Source: Klebsiella pneumoniae (lineage in GTDB: Bacteria > Pseudomonadota > Gammaproteobacteria > Ga0077536). Taken from it: a stretch of 10,784 nt of DNA. Positions 1 through 7,646 of the stretch are shown piece by piece. The notes beneath the pieces were generated by a model. That model saw only the letters and a list, made by a program, of their open reading frames with translations, ran no database searches and was not told where the DNA came from. How positions within the stretch are numbered: position 1 is the first letter of the stretch; each line of letters starts with the position of its first letter. The translations under genes were made by a program, and so were the position numbers. The stretch is taken from the NCBI GenBank assembly GCA_945873015.1, contig CAMCBY010000098.1, positions 1 through 10,784 on the forward strand, given 5' to 3'.

Positions 1-325
1 TGGCAATCGTAGCGATGGGCGCCGCGTCGCGAATGCAACCGTAGACCACGATACCGGACCAGCCATTTTTGTGTCCGAGTTCCGCGAGGTTATCGCCGAC
101 TAATGCGCAGCGCAGTGAGCCGCCGCCATCGACTACCAGCACGCGGCCCTGGCCTGGTTCTTCCAGTGCGGCACGGACCAGGGAGTTATCCTCAAAGACT
201 TTGAGCGTGACGACGGGACCAGCAAAGGTCTGCAAGCCGCCGAAGTCGCGAAATATCGGCGACATGACCCGCAAGGCATCGCCGTGAACGTCATACAGAT
301 CGGCGGTGGCTGGCAAAGTGGACAT
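1..325 (-). CDS. rraA: RraA-family protein (regulator of ribonuclease E activity A), partial: N-terminal 108 residues
   Basis: The gene starts at an ATG at 323-325 and runs off the left edge, so about two thirds of a roughly 160-residue protein is visible. The recognisable family core is FEDNSLV (44-50), GRVLVVDGGGSLR (60-72), GDNLAEL (77-83) and the YGCIRD segment (95-100). In E. coli, RraA is a trimeric ring that binds RNase E and dampens mRNA decay. Related proteins of the same fold are class II 4-hydroxy-4-methyl-2-oxoglutarate/oxaloacetate aldolases, which use the Arg-Asp pair seen here at 99-100, so the biochemical role cannot be fixed from this fragment. A good ribosome binding site, AAAGGAGAG, sits about seven bases before the ATG. 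The gap from the glmU stop is 63 bases with no obvious terminator, so co-transcription with glmU is plausible. Family assignment is firm; the exact function is inferred. Confidence 0.9.
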   Translation of the reverse strand, partial: MSTLPATADLYDVHGDALRVMSPIFRDFGGLQTFAGPVVTLKVFEDNSLVRAALEEPGQGRVLVVDGGGSLRCALVGDNLAELGHKNGWSGIVVYGCIRDAAPIATIA

Positions 326-388
326 ACCCTCTCCTTTGAAGCACTTCAATTCGAGTCTGCCCAGCCGCGATGCCAGGCTCTGGTTTTA

Positions 389-1753
389 TTATTTTGGCTT
401 GCGCGGGCGCTGCCAACCACTGATGGTTTTCTGGCGCACCCGACTTATGACCAGTTTGTCTGCTTCGACGTCGTCAGTGACGGTGGTGCCCGCACCGATG
501 GTCACACCTTTGCCGATACGAACGGGAGCCACCAGTTGCGTATCTGAACCGACGAAGACGTCATCTTCGATGATGGTTTTGTGCTTGAACGCGCCATCGT
601 AGTTGCAGGTGATGGTGCCCGCACCGACATTCACCGAGCGCCCAATCTCGGCATCACCCACATAGGCCAGATGGTTGACCTTGCTGCCTTCGCCGATATC
701 CGATTTCTTGATTTCGACAAAATTGCCGATGTGAGTATCGCGACCGAGATGGGTCTCGGGACGTATCCGCGAGAATGGTCCGATGCGTGACACTGCGCCG
801 ATGGTGGCGGATTCGATCACGCAGTTCGGCAGGATCTCGACGCCATCGCCGATGGTCGCATCCGCAATGAAGTTATTTGCGCCCACGCGAACGTTGTCGC
901 CGAGCACCACACGCCCCTGGAACACCGCGTTGACGTCGATGACGACATCGCGCCCGCAGATTAATTCGCCGCGAATATCAATACGCGCCGGGTCGAGTAG
1001 AGTCACACCCGCGTCGAGCAGGGCGTCCGCCAGGCGGCGTTGATGGATACGTTCGACCTCGGCCAACTGTCGACGGTTATTGACCCCCATCGCCTCGTCG
1101 GCGTCGTCGATCAGAACACCCTTGACCGCCACGCCCTCCGCGACCGCCATCTCAACACAATCGGTCAGGTAGTACTCGCCCTGTGCATTACTGTTGCCAA
1201 GCTTGGGGATCCAACTCTTAAGACGCGCGGCATCGATGGCCATGATGCCGGTATTGATCTCGGTGATTGCCAGTTCAGCAGCGCTCGCATCTTTATGTTC
1301 GACGATACGCACCACGTTACCTGCCTCATCGCGCACGATACGGCCATAGCCGTGCGGGTCGACCATACTGACCGTGAGCACCGCAAAACCGCTAGTCGAG
1401 GCGGCGGCAATGAGGCTCGCCAAGGACGATGCGCGCAACAATGGCACGTCTCCATACAGAATCAGTACCAGGCCCTCGTCAGGAAGTGCACTCAGCGTCT
1501 GCGCCACGGCATGACCGGTTCCGAGTTGCTCGGCCTGCTCGGCCCACAGCAGCTCGCGATGGGCGAGGCCTTCGCGCAAGCGCTCTCCGCCGTGACCAAA
1601 TACGACGACGGGTGTCGTGCTCGCGACCTCGGCAGCGGCGTCGAGTACATGCTCGACCATCGGTTTACCCGCCACGCGGTGCATGACTTTCGGCAGATTA
1701 GAATGCATACGTTTGCCCTGACCTGCGGCAAGAACGACGATCGCGACGGACAT
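389..1753 (-). CDS. glmU: Bifunctional UDP-N-acetylglucosamine pyrophosphorylase / glucosamine-1-phosphate N-acetyltransferase
   Basis: GlmU is a cytoplasmic enzyme that acetylates glucosamine-1-phosphate with acetyl-CoA and then couples the product to UTP. The UDP-GlcNAc formed feeds peptidoglycan and lipopolysaccharide synthesis. The 454 residues match the usual family length. The N-terminal uridyltransferase domain (about 1-230) has the nucleotide-binding loop LAAGQGKRM (8-16), the PK pair with Lys22, the metal-binding YGD with Asp102, GYGRIVRD (135-142) and Asn227. The C-terminal half (about 252-440) is a left-handed beta-helix of hexapeptide repeats. It carries Arg331, Lys349 and the likely catalytic His361 in KVNHLAYVGD, followed by GAGTITCNYDG (377-387). 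All key residues are present. The ATG at 1751-1753 has GAAGGGAG a few bases upstream. An intrinsic terminator lies between it and atpC, so glmU probably has its own promoter or depends on read-through; no strong promoter is visible in the 57 bases between them. Confidence 0.98.
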   Translation of the reverse strand: MSVAIVVLAAGQGKRMHSNLPKVMHRVAGKPMVEHVLDAAAEVASTTPVVVFGHGGERLREGLAHRELLWAEQAEQLGTGHAVAQTLSALPDEGLVLILYGDVPLLRASSLASLIAAASTSGFAVLTVSMVDPHGYGRIVRDEAGNVVRIVEHKDASAAELAITEINTGIMAIDAARLKSWIPKLGNSNAQGEYYLTDCVEMAVAEGVAVKGVLIDDADEAMGVNNRRQLAEVERIHQRRLADALLDAGVTLLDPARIDIRGELICGRDVVIDVNAVFQGRVVLGDNVRVGANNFIADATIGDGVEILPNCVIESATIGAVSRIGPFSRIRPETHLGRDTHIGNFVEIKKSDIGEGSKVNHLAYVGDAEIGRSVNVGAGTITCNYDGAFKHKTIIEDDVFVGSDTQLVAPVRIGKGVTIGAGTTVTDDVEADKLVISRVRQKTISGWQRPRKPK

Positions 1754-1809
1754 GGCACTCCCTTCAGCGCTTGGACTGTTCGAGTTTAAAGTATGCGCGG
1801 CGGAGATTT

Positions 1810-1838
1810 AACGAAAATCGCGGCCCGTAGGCCGCGAT
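1810..1838 (-). terminator. Intrinsic terminator of the atp operon
   Basis: On the minus strand a perfect 9-base-pair stem, ATCGCGGCC / GGCCGCGAT (1817-1838), with a four-base loop is followed by TTTTCGTT. It lies 58 bases past the atpC stop and before glmU. A GC-rich perfect stem followed by a T-rich tail fits Rho-independent termination of the atp transcript. The T tract is interrupted by CG, so termination may be incomplete. On the plus strand the stem is not followed by a T run, so the signal is directional. Confidence 0.85.
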
Positions 1839-1896
1839 AATTCAGATGCCGCGACCACCTCCATAGCGGCCGCGATGAGCAGATTTGCAGTCGGAC

Positions 1897-2322
1897 TCAG
1901 CGTCCGCCGCGGCGCCGCAGACGCTGGATGGTCTGCAGCTGGGCAATAGTCTCGGCGAGTTCGGCGCGCGCCTTGGCGTAGTCCATGGCGCCGGAGTGAT
2001 CACTCAGATTACGCTCGGCCGCTTCTTTGGCTTTCATCACCGCCGCTTCGTCCAGATCTTCCGCGCGTTCGGCGGTGTCAGACAGGACTGTCACCACCCT
2101 CGGCTGCACTTCGAGCATGCCACCCGAAATGTAGAACGCCTGCTCCTTGCCGTCCTCGAGTTTGAGGCGCACTTCACCCGGCCCGAGCCGCGTCAGCAGC
2201 GGGGTGTGGCCGGGCGCGATGCCGACCTCACCCAGAATGGCAGGCGCGCACACCATCTCGGCAAGCCCCGAGAAAATTGCGCGTTCCGCGCTCACGATAT
2301 CCACGTGTACGGTCATTGCCAT
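1897..2322 (-). CDS. atpC: F1Fo ATP synthase epsilon subunit
   Basis: AtpC is part of the central stalk of F1. It joins gamma to the c-ring and its C-terminal helices can inhibit ATP hydrolysis. The 141 residues match the gammaproteobacterial length. The N-terminal beta-sandwich (about 1-88) contains DIVSAE (8-13), GEVGIAPGHTPLLT (31-44) and ISGGMLEVQP (65-74). The helical hairpin (about 89-138) contains LDEA and the DYAKARAELAETIAQL stretch. The C-terminus is unusually arginine-rich (RLRRRGG). Two in-frame ATGs are possible, at residues 1 and 3. The AGGA before them is very close to the first and better spaced for the second, but the MAMT opening matches E. coli, so the first is kept. The gene is 37 bases after atpD and is the last gene of the operon. 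Confidence 0.97.
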   Translation of the reverse strand: MAMTVHVDIVSAERAIFSGLAEMVCAPAILGEVGIAPGHTPLLTRLGPGEVRLKLEDGKEQAFYISGGMLEVQPRVVTVLSDTAERAEDLDEAAVMKAKEAAERNLSDHSGAMDYAKARAELAETIAQLQTIQRLRRRGGR

Positions 2323-2359
2323 GTCCTATCTCGCTCTACGCTGACCTTTGGTCGCCTGA

Positions 2360-3757
2360 TCAGATCTTCTTGGCCTTCTCGACCGCTTCTTCGATCGAGC
2401 CGACCATGTAGAAGGCCTGTTCCGGCAGATGATCGTATTCGCCTGCCACGATCGCCTTGAATCCGGCGATGGTGTCCTTGAGCGAGACGTATTTGCCGGG
2501 CGTGCCGGTGAACACTTCCGCGACCGAGAACGGCTGCGAAAGGAAACGCTGAATCTTGCGTGCGCGGTACACGGTGAGCTTGTCGGTTTCCGACAGTTCG
2601 TCCATGCCGAGAATCGCGATGATGTCGCGCAGTTCCTTGTAACGCTGCAGGGTGTTCTGCACAGCGCGAGCGGTGTCGTAATGATCCTGACCGACGACCA
2701 GCGGATCGAGCTGACGGCTGGTGGAATCGAGCGGGTCCACCGCCGGGTAGATGCCGAGCTCGGCAATCTGGCGGGACAACACCACGGTCGCGTCCAAGTG
2801 GGCGAAGGTGGTGGCCGGTGACGGGTCAGTCAAGTCGTCAGCCGGCACGTAAACCGCCTGAATCGAGGTGATGGAACCGGTCTTGGTCGAGGTGATGCGT
2901 TCCTGCAGCTTGCCCATTTCTTCAGCAAGCGTCGGCTGGTAACCCACCGCCGACGGCATACGGCCGAGCAGCGCAGATACTTCCACGCCAGCAAGGGTGA
3001 AGCGGTAGATGTTATCCACGAACAGCAGCACGTCGCGGCCTTCGTCGCGGAATTTCTCGGCGATGGTCAAGCCGGTCAGCGCCACACGCAGACGGTTGCC
3101 GGGCGGCTCGTTCATCTGGCCGTAGACCATGGCCACTTTGGACTTCTGGAAGTCTTTGACGTCGACAACGCCCGCTTCCTGCATTTCATGGTAGAAGTCG
3201 TTGCCTTCACGGGTACGCTCGCCAACACCGGTGAACACCGACAAACCGGAGTGTTCGGTCGCGATGTTGTTGATGAGCTCCATCATATTGACGGTCTTGC
3301 CCACACCGGCACCGCCGAACAGACCGACCTTACCGCCCTTGGCGAACGGGCAGACCAGGTCGATGACCTTAATGCCGGTTTCGAGCAGTTCGGTGGTCGG
3401 CGACAGTTCGACGAACTTCGGCGCTTCGCGGTGGATGACCATACGCTCGTCCTCGCCAATCGGGCCGAGTTCGTCGATGGGGTCACCGAGCACGTTCATG
3501 ATGCGGCCGAGGGTTTTGATACCCACCGGCACCATGATGCCGGCGCCGGTATTGACCGCGACCATGCCGCGACGCAGACCGTCGGTCGAGCCCAGCGCGA
3601 TGGTTCTGACCACGCCGTCGCCGAGCTGCTGCTGGACTTCCAGCGTGATCGCGGTGTTCTCGATTTTCAGCGCATCGTAAATATGCGGCACGCTTGCGGT
3701 CGGGAACTTGACGTCCACGACGGCGCCAATGACCTGTACTACGTCTCCAGAACTCAT
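2360..3757 (-). CDS. atpD: F1Fo ATP synthase beta subunit (catalytic)
   Basis: This is the catalytic subunit of the F1 hexamer, which makes ATP from ADP and phosphate. The 465 residues are close to the E. coli length of 460. An N-terminal beta-barrel (about 1-75) precedes the nucleotide-binding domain with the P-loop GGAGVGKT (148-155). It also carries the catalytic-base motif GVGERTREG with Glu180, and the Walker B strand LLFVDN with Asp248. The helical C-terminal domain holds the DELSE loop (386-390), which touches gamma during rotation. One small oddity is Val at residue 258 in LAGVEVSALL, where Thr or Ser is more familiar to me; the codon is GTG. The ATG at 3755-3757 follows GAGAGGAA about nine bases upstream. 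The gene follows atpG by 62 bases, the largest gap between F1 genes, with no terminator visible. Confidence 0.99.
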   Translation of the reverse strand: MSSGDVVQVIGAVVDVKFPTASVPHIYDALKIENTAITLEVQQQLGDGVVRTIALGSTDGLRRGMVAVNTGAGIMVPVGIKTLGRIMNVLGDPIDELGPIGEDERMVIHREAPKFVELSPTTELLETGIKVIDLVCPFAKGGKVGLFGGAGVGKTVNMMELINNIATEHSGLSVFTGVGERTREGNDFYHEMQEAGVVDVKDFQKSKVAMVYGQMNEPPGNRLRVALTGLTIAEKFRDEGRDVLLFVDNIYRFTLAGVEVSALLGRMPSAVGYQPTLAEEMGKLQERITSTKTGSITSIQAVYVPADDLTDPSPATTFAHLDATVVLSRQIAELGIYPAVDPLDSTSRQLDPLVVGQDHYDTARAVQNTLQRYKELRDIIAILGMDELSETDKLTVYRARKIQRFLSQPFSVAEVFTGTPGKYVSLKDTIAGFKAIVAGEYDHLPEQAFYMVGSIEEAVEKAKKI

Positions 3758-3819
3758 CGCTAAAGTTCCTCTCAGTCGGATGCTTTGATTCAGTTGTTCG
3801 TATGTGCGCGGCGGGCGGT

Positions 3820-4680
3820 TTAAACCGCGGCGGCGCCGGCCACGATCTCGGACAGTTCTTGCGTAATCGCTGCCTGTCGGGCCTTGTTGTAAATGAGCTG
3901 TAGCTCGTCAATCAGCTTGCCGGCGTTATCCGACGCCGACTTCATCGCCACCATGCGCGCCGCCTGCTCGCAGGCGATGTTTTCCACTACTCCCTGGTAA
4001 ACCAGCGACTCGATGTAACGGGTCAGTAACTGATCCATCACCTCACGCGCTTCGGGTTCGTAGATGTAATCCCAATGGTGCTTCATATCCGCCGAATCAC
4101 TTGGCGGTAAGGGCAGCAGTTGTTCGAAATCCGGCTTCTGGGTCATGCGATTGACGAACTGGTTGTAGATCAGGAACACCTGATCGACCTGCCCTTCATG
4201 GTATGCGTCCAGCATTATCTTGATCGTGCCGATCAGCTGTTCGAGCTGTGGTGCGTCACCCAGCCCGCTCACCTGACCGACCAGACGGCCGCCGATGCGC
4301 GAGAAAAAGCCCACGCCCTTCGAGCCGATCACACACAGGTCAAGTTCTTTGCCCTCACCTTCCCATTTCTGGAACTGGCGCAGGGCCTGACGGAACAGGT
4401 TGCCATTCAAACCGCCGCACAGGCCGCGGTCTGAAGTGACGACGATCGCGCCAACACGTCTGACTTCGCGCTGGGTCAGGAACGGGTGCTTGTATTCGCT
4501 GTTGGCGTGGGCGATATGCGCAACCACCTGACGCATTTTGTCCGCGTAGGGGCGTGCCGAAGCCATGCGATCCTGCGCCCGACGCATCTTGCTCGCCGCA
4601 ACCATTTCCATGGCCTTGGTGATCTTCTGCGTATTCTTGACGCTCGCAATCTTGGTGCGAATCTCTTTGGCTGCGGCCAT
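3820..4680 (-). CDS. atpG: F1Fo ATP synthase gamma subunit
   Basis: AtpG is the rotating shaft inside the alpha3beta3 hexamer and carries torque from the c-ring to the catalytic sites. The 286 residues match E. coli (287). Both conserved coiled-coil ends are present. The N-terminal helix has IRTKIASVKNTQKITKAMEMVAAS within residues 7-30. The C-terminal helix has NKARQAAITQELSEIVAG within about 265-282, which contains the gamma signature. The central Rossmann-like part includes TSDRGLCGGLN (82-92). The ATG at 4678-4680 has AAGGT about nine bases upstream. It lies 23 bases after atpA. The TAA stop sits inside a 14-base perfect palindrome (3815-3828), which has no loop and is probably incidental. 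Confidence 0.98.
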   Translation of the reverse strand: MAAAKEIRTKIASVKNTQKITKAMEMVAASKMRRAQDRMASARPYADKMRQVVAHIAHANSEYKHPFLTQREVRRVGAIVVTSDRGLCGGLNGNLFRQALRQFQKWEGEGKELDLCVIGSKGVGFFSRIGGRLVGQVSGLGDAPQLEQLIGTIKIMLDAYHEGQVDQVFLIYNQFVNRMTQKPDFEQLLPLPPSDSADMKHHWDYIYEPEAREVMDQLLTRYIESLVYQGVVENIACEQAARMVAMKSASDNAGKLIDELQLIYNKARQAAITQELSEIVAGAAAV

Positions 4681-4703
4681 GCTCGACTACCTTAAGGTTG
4701 CGC

Positions 4704-6245
4704 TTACCAGCTCTGGGTCGACTTGAAGCTTTCGAGAGCGGCCTTCAGACCATTCTCAATCGCATCGTCGAAATCGCCGGTCTCGTTTATCTTGTCGACC
4801 AATGCCTTGTGCGAGGACGCCATGTAGCTGAGTAGCGCGGTTTCGAAATCACCGACCTTGGCCAGCTCGACTTCGTCGATATAACCACGATCGACCGCGA
4901 ACAAGCTGATGGCCATCTGTGCGACGGACAGCGGCGAGTACTGCTTCTGCTTCATGAGCTCCATCACGCGTTGGCCGCGTTCGAGCTGCTTGCGAGTCGC
5001 TTCGTCAAGATCGGAGGCGAACTGCGAGAACGCCGCCAATTCACGGTACTGGGCGAGCGCCAGACGCACACCACCACCGAGCTTCTTGATGATCTTGGTC
5101 TGCGCCGCACCACCCACACGGGACACCGACAGGCCGGCGTTGATAGCCGGACGGAAGCCCGAGTTGAAGAGGTTGGTTTCGAGGTAGATCTGGCCGTCGG
5201 TGATCGAGATCACGTTGGTCGGAACGAAGGCCGACACGTCACCGGCCTGGGTCTCGATGATCGGCAGCGCAGTCAACGAACCGGTCTTGCCCTTCACTTC
5301 GCCATTGGTCAGGCGCTCAACTTCTTCGGCGTTGATGCGCGAGGCGCGCTCAAGCAGACGCGAATGCAGATAGAACACGTCACCGGGATACGCTTCGCGG
5401 CCCGGCGGGCGGCGAAGCAGCAGCGACACCTGGCGGTAGGCCCAGGCCTGTTTGGTCAAATCGTCATAGATGATGAGGGCATCTTCGCCGCGATCGCGGA
5501 AGTATTCGCCCATCGCACAACCAGCGTAAGGGGCGATGTACTGCATGGCGGCGGAATCGGAAGCGGTCGCTGCGACGATGATGGTGTGGTCCATCGCGCC
5601 ATGCTCTTCGAGTTTGCGAATCACGGTGTTGATCGACGACGCCTTCTGACCGATGGCGACGTAAATGCACTTAATGCCCGTGCCTTTCTGGTTGATGATG
5701 GCGTCGATCGCGACCGCAGTCTTGCCGGTCTGGCGATCGCCGATGATCAACTCACGCTGGCCACGTCCGACCGGCACCATCGCGTCGATCGATTTTAATC
5801 CGGTCTGCACCGGCTGGCTGACCGACTGGCGTTGAATAACGCCGGGCGCAATCTTTTCGATCGGCTGCGTCATGCCGGTATTGATGTCGCCCTTGCCGTC
5901 GATCGGCTTGCCGAGCGAATCGACCACACGGCCGAGCAGGGCCTCGCCCACCGGCACTTCCAGAATGCGACCGGTGCAGCGCACGGTGTCACCTTCCGAA
6001 ATGTGTTCGAACTGGCCGAGGATAACCGCGCCTACCGAATCCTGTTCGAGGTTCAAGGCGAGGCCGAACACGCCGCCGGCGAACTCGATCATTTCACCTT
6101 GCATGACGTCCGACAGGCCGTGAATACGGGCAATGCCGTCAGACAGGCTGACCACGGTACCTTCGGTGCGCGCTTCGGCCTTCAGATTGAGGCCTTCGAT
6201 CTTCTTCTTGATCAGTTCGCTGATTTCAGTTGCGCTGATGCTCAT
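4704..6245 (-). CDS. atpA: F1Fo ATP synthase alpha subunit
   Basis: AtpA is the non-catalytic nucleotide-binding subunit that alternates with beta in F1 and supplies the arginine finger. From the ATG at 6243-6245 the protein has 513 residues, exactly the E. coli length. It contains the P-loop GDRQTGKT at 169-176 and the arginine finger Arg376 in SVSRVGGAAQ, at the same numbers as E. coli. Other conserved parts are DGIARIHGL (37-44), the LIIYDDLTKQAWAYR strand (257-271), the RRPPGREAYPGD loop (278-289) and the C-terminal helical domain. A longer reading from a TTG at 6269 would add eight residues. It is rejected because AGAGGA at 6251-6256 is spaced five bases from the ATG and the family starts there. 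The gap from atpH is 48 bases. Confidence 0.99.
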   Translation of the reverse strand: MSISATEISELIKKKIEGLNLKAEARTEGTVVSLSDGIARIHGLSDVMQGEMIEFAGGVFGLALNLEQDSVGAVILGQFEHISEGDTVRCTGRILEVPVGEALLGRVVDSLGKPIDGKGDINTGMTQPIEKIAPGVIQRQSVSQPVQTGLKSIDAMVPVGRGQRELIIGDRQTGKTAVAIDAIINQKGTGIKCIYVAIGQKASSINTVIRKLEEHGAMDHTIIVAATASDSAAMQYIAPYAGCAMGEYFRDRGEDALIIYDDLTKQAWAYRQVSLLLRRPPGREAYPGDVFYLHSRLLERASRINAEEVERLTNGEVKGKTGSLTALPIIETQAGDVSAFVPTNVISITDGQIYLETNLFNSGFRPAINAGLSVSRVGGAAQTKIIKKLGGGVRLALAQYRELAAFSQFASDLDEATRKQLERGQRVMELMKQKQYSPLSVAQMAISLFAVDRGYIDEVELAKVGDFETALLSYMASSHKALVDKINETGDFDDAIENGLKAALESFKSTQSW

Positions 6246-6250
6246 GGCAA

Positions 6251-6256
6251 TCCTCT
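6251..6256 (-). promoter_or_regulatory. Ribosome binding site that fixes the atpA start
   Basis: AGAGGA on the minus strand ends five bases before the ATG at 6243-6245. This supports the 513-residue start over the in-frame TTG 24 bases upstream. Confidence 0.7.
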
Positions 6257-6293
6257 GCGGCAAAGACAATTAAGTTTCGTATGCGGCCGGCCT

Positions 6294-6827
6294 TCAGCCC
6301 GCCTGCTGGGCGAGCGCCGTCAGGCGGCCGCGCAGCGAGAGGTCGATCACGGAGTCGCCTACCTTGATTACCGCGCCACCAATGAGTGCGGCATCGACGG
6401 ACGCTTCGAGCTTGCAATCCTTGCCAAGACGACTGCGCATGGCGGTTTCTATCTTGGCGCGTTCCGTATCGCTCAAGGGAAAGGCCGAAGTCACTTCGAC
6501 TTTGACTTGACCTTCAGCGTTGGCTCGGCTGCGCTCATAAAGTTGAGCGATTTCCGGCGCGAGTTCCAGACGTTCGCTTTCGATCAGGGCAGCGATAAAA
6601 TTGCGACCGGCAGCGGATAGCTGCGTGCCGAATAAATCGCAGACCAGGCTCAATAGCTGTTCGCGGCTGACCTTGGGATGTCCGATGAATCCGGCCAGAG
6701 CCGGATCGGACACCGCAATGGCCAGGGTCTGCAAGTTTGCCGACCAGGCTGGAATCTCGCCATGCTCGACGGCGTAGGCGAAAGCCGCGGCGGCATAGGG
6801 ACGGGCGATGGTGAGTTTCTCTTGCAT
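6294..6827 (-). CDS. atpH: F1Fo ATP synthase delta subunit
   Basis: AtpH belongs to the peripheral stalk. It caps the top of F1 and connects it to the b dimer. The 177 residues equal the E. coli length. The N-terminal six-helix domain starts with ARPYAAAAFAYA (8-19), the usual opening that binds the alpha N-terminus. The C-terminal part carries the delta signature IGGAVIKVGDSVIDLSLRGR (149-168). Two cysteines, at 64 and 138, lie close to the pair known in E. coli delta. The gene starts only eight bases after the atpF stop and has no clear Shine-Dalgarno sequence (the bases before the ATG read CAGCGGTC). Its translation is therefore probably coupled to that of atpF. Confidence 0.97.
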   Translation of the reverse strand: MQEKLTIARPYAAAAFAYAVEHGEIPAWSANLQTLAIAVSDPALAGFIGHPKVSREQLLSLVCDLFGTQLSAAGRNFIAALIESERLELAPEIAQLYERSRANAEGQVKVEVTSAFPLSDTERAKIETAMRSRLGKDCKLEASVDAALIGGAVIKVGDSVIDLSLRGRLTALAQQAG

Positions 6828-6835
6828 GACCGCTG

Positions 6836-7306
6836 CTACAGGTTGGCTGCGAGCTTATCGAGCACGTCGCGATGCGCTTTTTCATCGACTTCGCGCATCA
6901 GGATCTGCTCAGCTCCGACCAGAGCGAGACGTGCGACCTGACTACGCAGTTCATCGCGTGCCCGGTTGCGGTTCTGCTCAATTTCGGCACCCGCCGACTG
7001 CTTGATCCTATCGGCTTCTTCGCGCGCGACGGCCTTGGCGGCTTCCACGATTTCATCGTGACGCTTTTGCGCCTGCACGATGAGCTCCTGGGCCTTGTCC
7101 TTACCCTCACGCAATAGATCGGTCGCACGCTTCTCGGCAAGCTCGAGGTCGTGCTTGCCACGCTCACCGGCGGCCAGGCCGTCGGCAATACGCGTCTCAC
7201 GCTCTTCCAAAGCCTTGATGATCGGCGGCCACACGTATTTGACGCAGAACCAGACGAATATCCCGAAAGATATCATCTGGCCCAGCAGTGTCAGATTCAT
7301 GTTCAT
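6836..7306 (-). CDS. atpF: F1Fo ATP synthase b subunit
   Basis: AtpF is the dimeric peripheral stalk that anchors F1 to the membrane and resists rotation. The 156 residues match E. coli b. A single N-terminal membrane segment (about 5-24, LTLLGQMISFGIFVWFCVKY) is followed by the conserved WPP and Arg36 in LEERETRIADGL. A long charged, alanine-rich coiled coil (about 30-140) ends in the delta-binding C-terminus with DKLAANL. The first ATG (7304-7306) is preferred over the one at residue 3 because it gives the family's MNxN opening; AAGGTAGG lies upstream. The gene is 33 bases after atpE. Confidence 0.97.
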   Translation of the reverse strand: MNMNLTLLGQMISFGIFVWFCVKYVWPPIIKALEERETRIADGLAAGERGKHDLELAEKRATDLLREGKDKAQELIVQAQKRHDEIVEAAKAVAREEADRIKQSAGAEIEQNRNRARDELRSQVARLALVGAEQILMREVDEKAHRDVLDKLAANL

Positions 7307-7339
7307 GACGATTGGCCTACCTTAGTTCTGGACCGCGAC

Positions 7340-7597
7340 TTAGTGTGCGATCTGGCCGAGGAAGGGGTTGGCGAACATCAGGAGCGCCGCGAACGCGATC
7401 GCGATAATCGGCACCGCGTCAGTCAGACCGAGCATGAGGAACATGCGCGCCTGCAGCATCGGCACCAGTTCAGGCTGGCGGGCCGCGCCTTCCAGGAACT
7501 TGCTGCCGAGGATACCGATACCCACACCAGCACCCAACGCACCCAGACCGACCATGACACCGGCAGCCAGGGCCGAAAAGGCAACTATAGATTCCAT
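7340..7597 (-). CDS. atpE: F1Fo ATP synthase c subunit (proteolipid)
   Basis: AtpE forms the membrane ring that carries protons and drives rotation. Its 85 residues form two membrane helices. The first has the glycine-packing run GVMVGLGALGAGVGIGILG (13-31). The polar loop ARQPE (39-43) contacts gamma and epsilon. The second helix has the ion-carrying carboxylate Asp60 in GLTDAVPI. The site has Asp followed by Ala and lacks the Gln and Glu-Ser/Thr ligands of sodium-type c subunits, so proton coupling is inferred. The length slightly exceeds E. coli (79) because of a longer C-terminus (NPFLGQIAH). The gene has the strongest ribosome binding site in the operon, AGAGGAG seven bases before the ATG, in an AT-rich leader. 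This fits the need for many c copies per enzyme. Confidence 0.98.
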   Translation of the reverse strand: MESIVAFSALAAGVMVGLGALGAGVGIGILGSKFLEGAARQPELVPMLQARMFLMLGLTDAVPIIAIAFAALLMFANPFLGQIAH

Positions 7598-7646
7598 AGT
7601 TATTCTCCTCTGATGAATTTCGTTGAAAAAGAAACTGAATGATTAA
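7598..7646 (-). promoter_or_regulatory. AT-rich atpE leader with strong ribosome binding site
   Basis: The 49 bases between the atpB stop and the atpE ATG contain only 14 G or C (29 percent). They include a pyrimidine run, TTTCTTTTT (7626-7634), and then AGAGGAG (7605-7611) with a seven-base spacer. In E. coli the atpE leader is a known U-rich translational enhancer. The same role is inferred here from composition and position, not from shared sequence. Confidence 0.55.

Noticed and set aside
1040..1789. 249-residue plus-strand open frame opposite glmU
   Set aside because: It is antisense to conserved GlmU catalytic domain sequence, has no domain I recognise and lacks a convincing ribosome binding site.
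3012..3020. TTATCCACG, one mismatch from a DnaA box
   Set aside because: It is a single copy inside atpD where the complement encodes the conserved Walker B Val-Asp-Asn. There is no cluster of boxes and no AT-rich unwinding region, so it is not evidence of an origin in this window.
3815..3828. 14-base perfect palindrome GCGGTTTAAACCGC at the end of atpG
   Set aside because: It has no loop and no T run and includes the end of the coding sequence and its stop codon, so it is unlikely to terminate transcription or bind a known regulator.
4971..6620. Long plus-strand open frames opposite atpA and atpH (275 and 262 residues)
   Set aside because: They lie wholly antisense to alpha and delta subunit genes with clear family motifs. 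Their proteins are rich in Arg, His and Asp without recognisable domains. GC-biased codon use in the real genes creates such open shadow frames.
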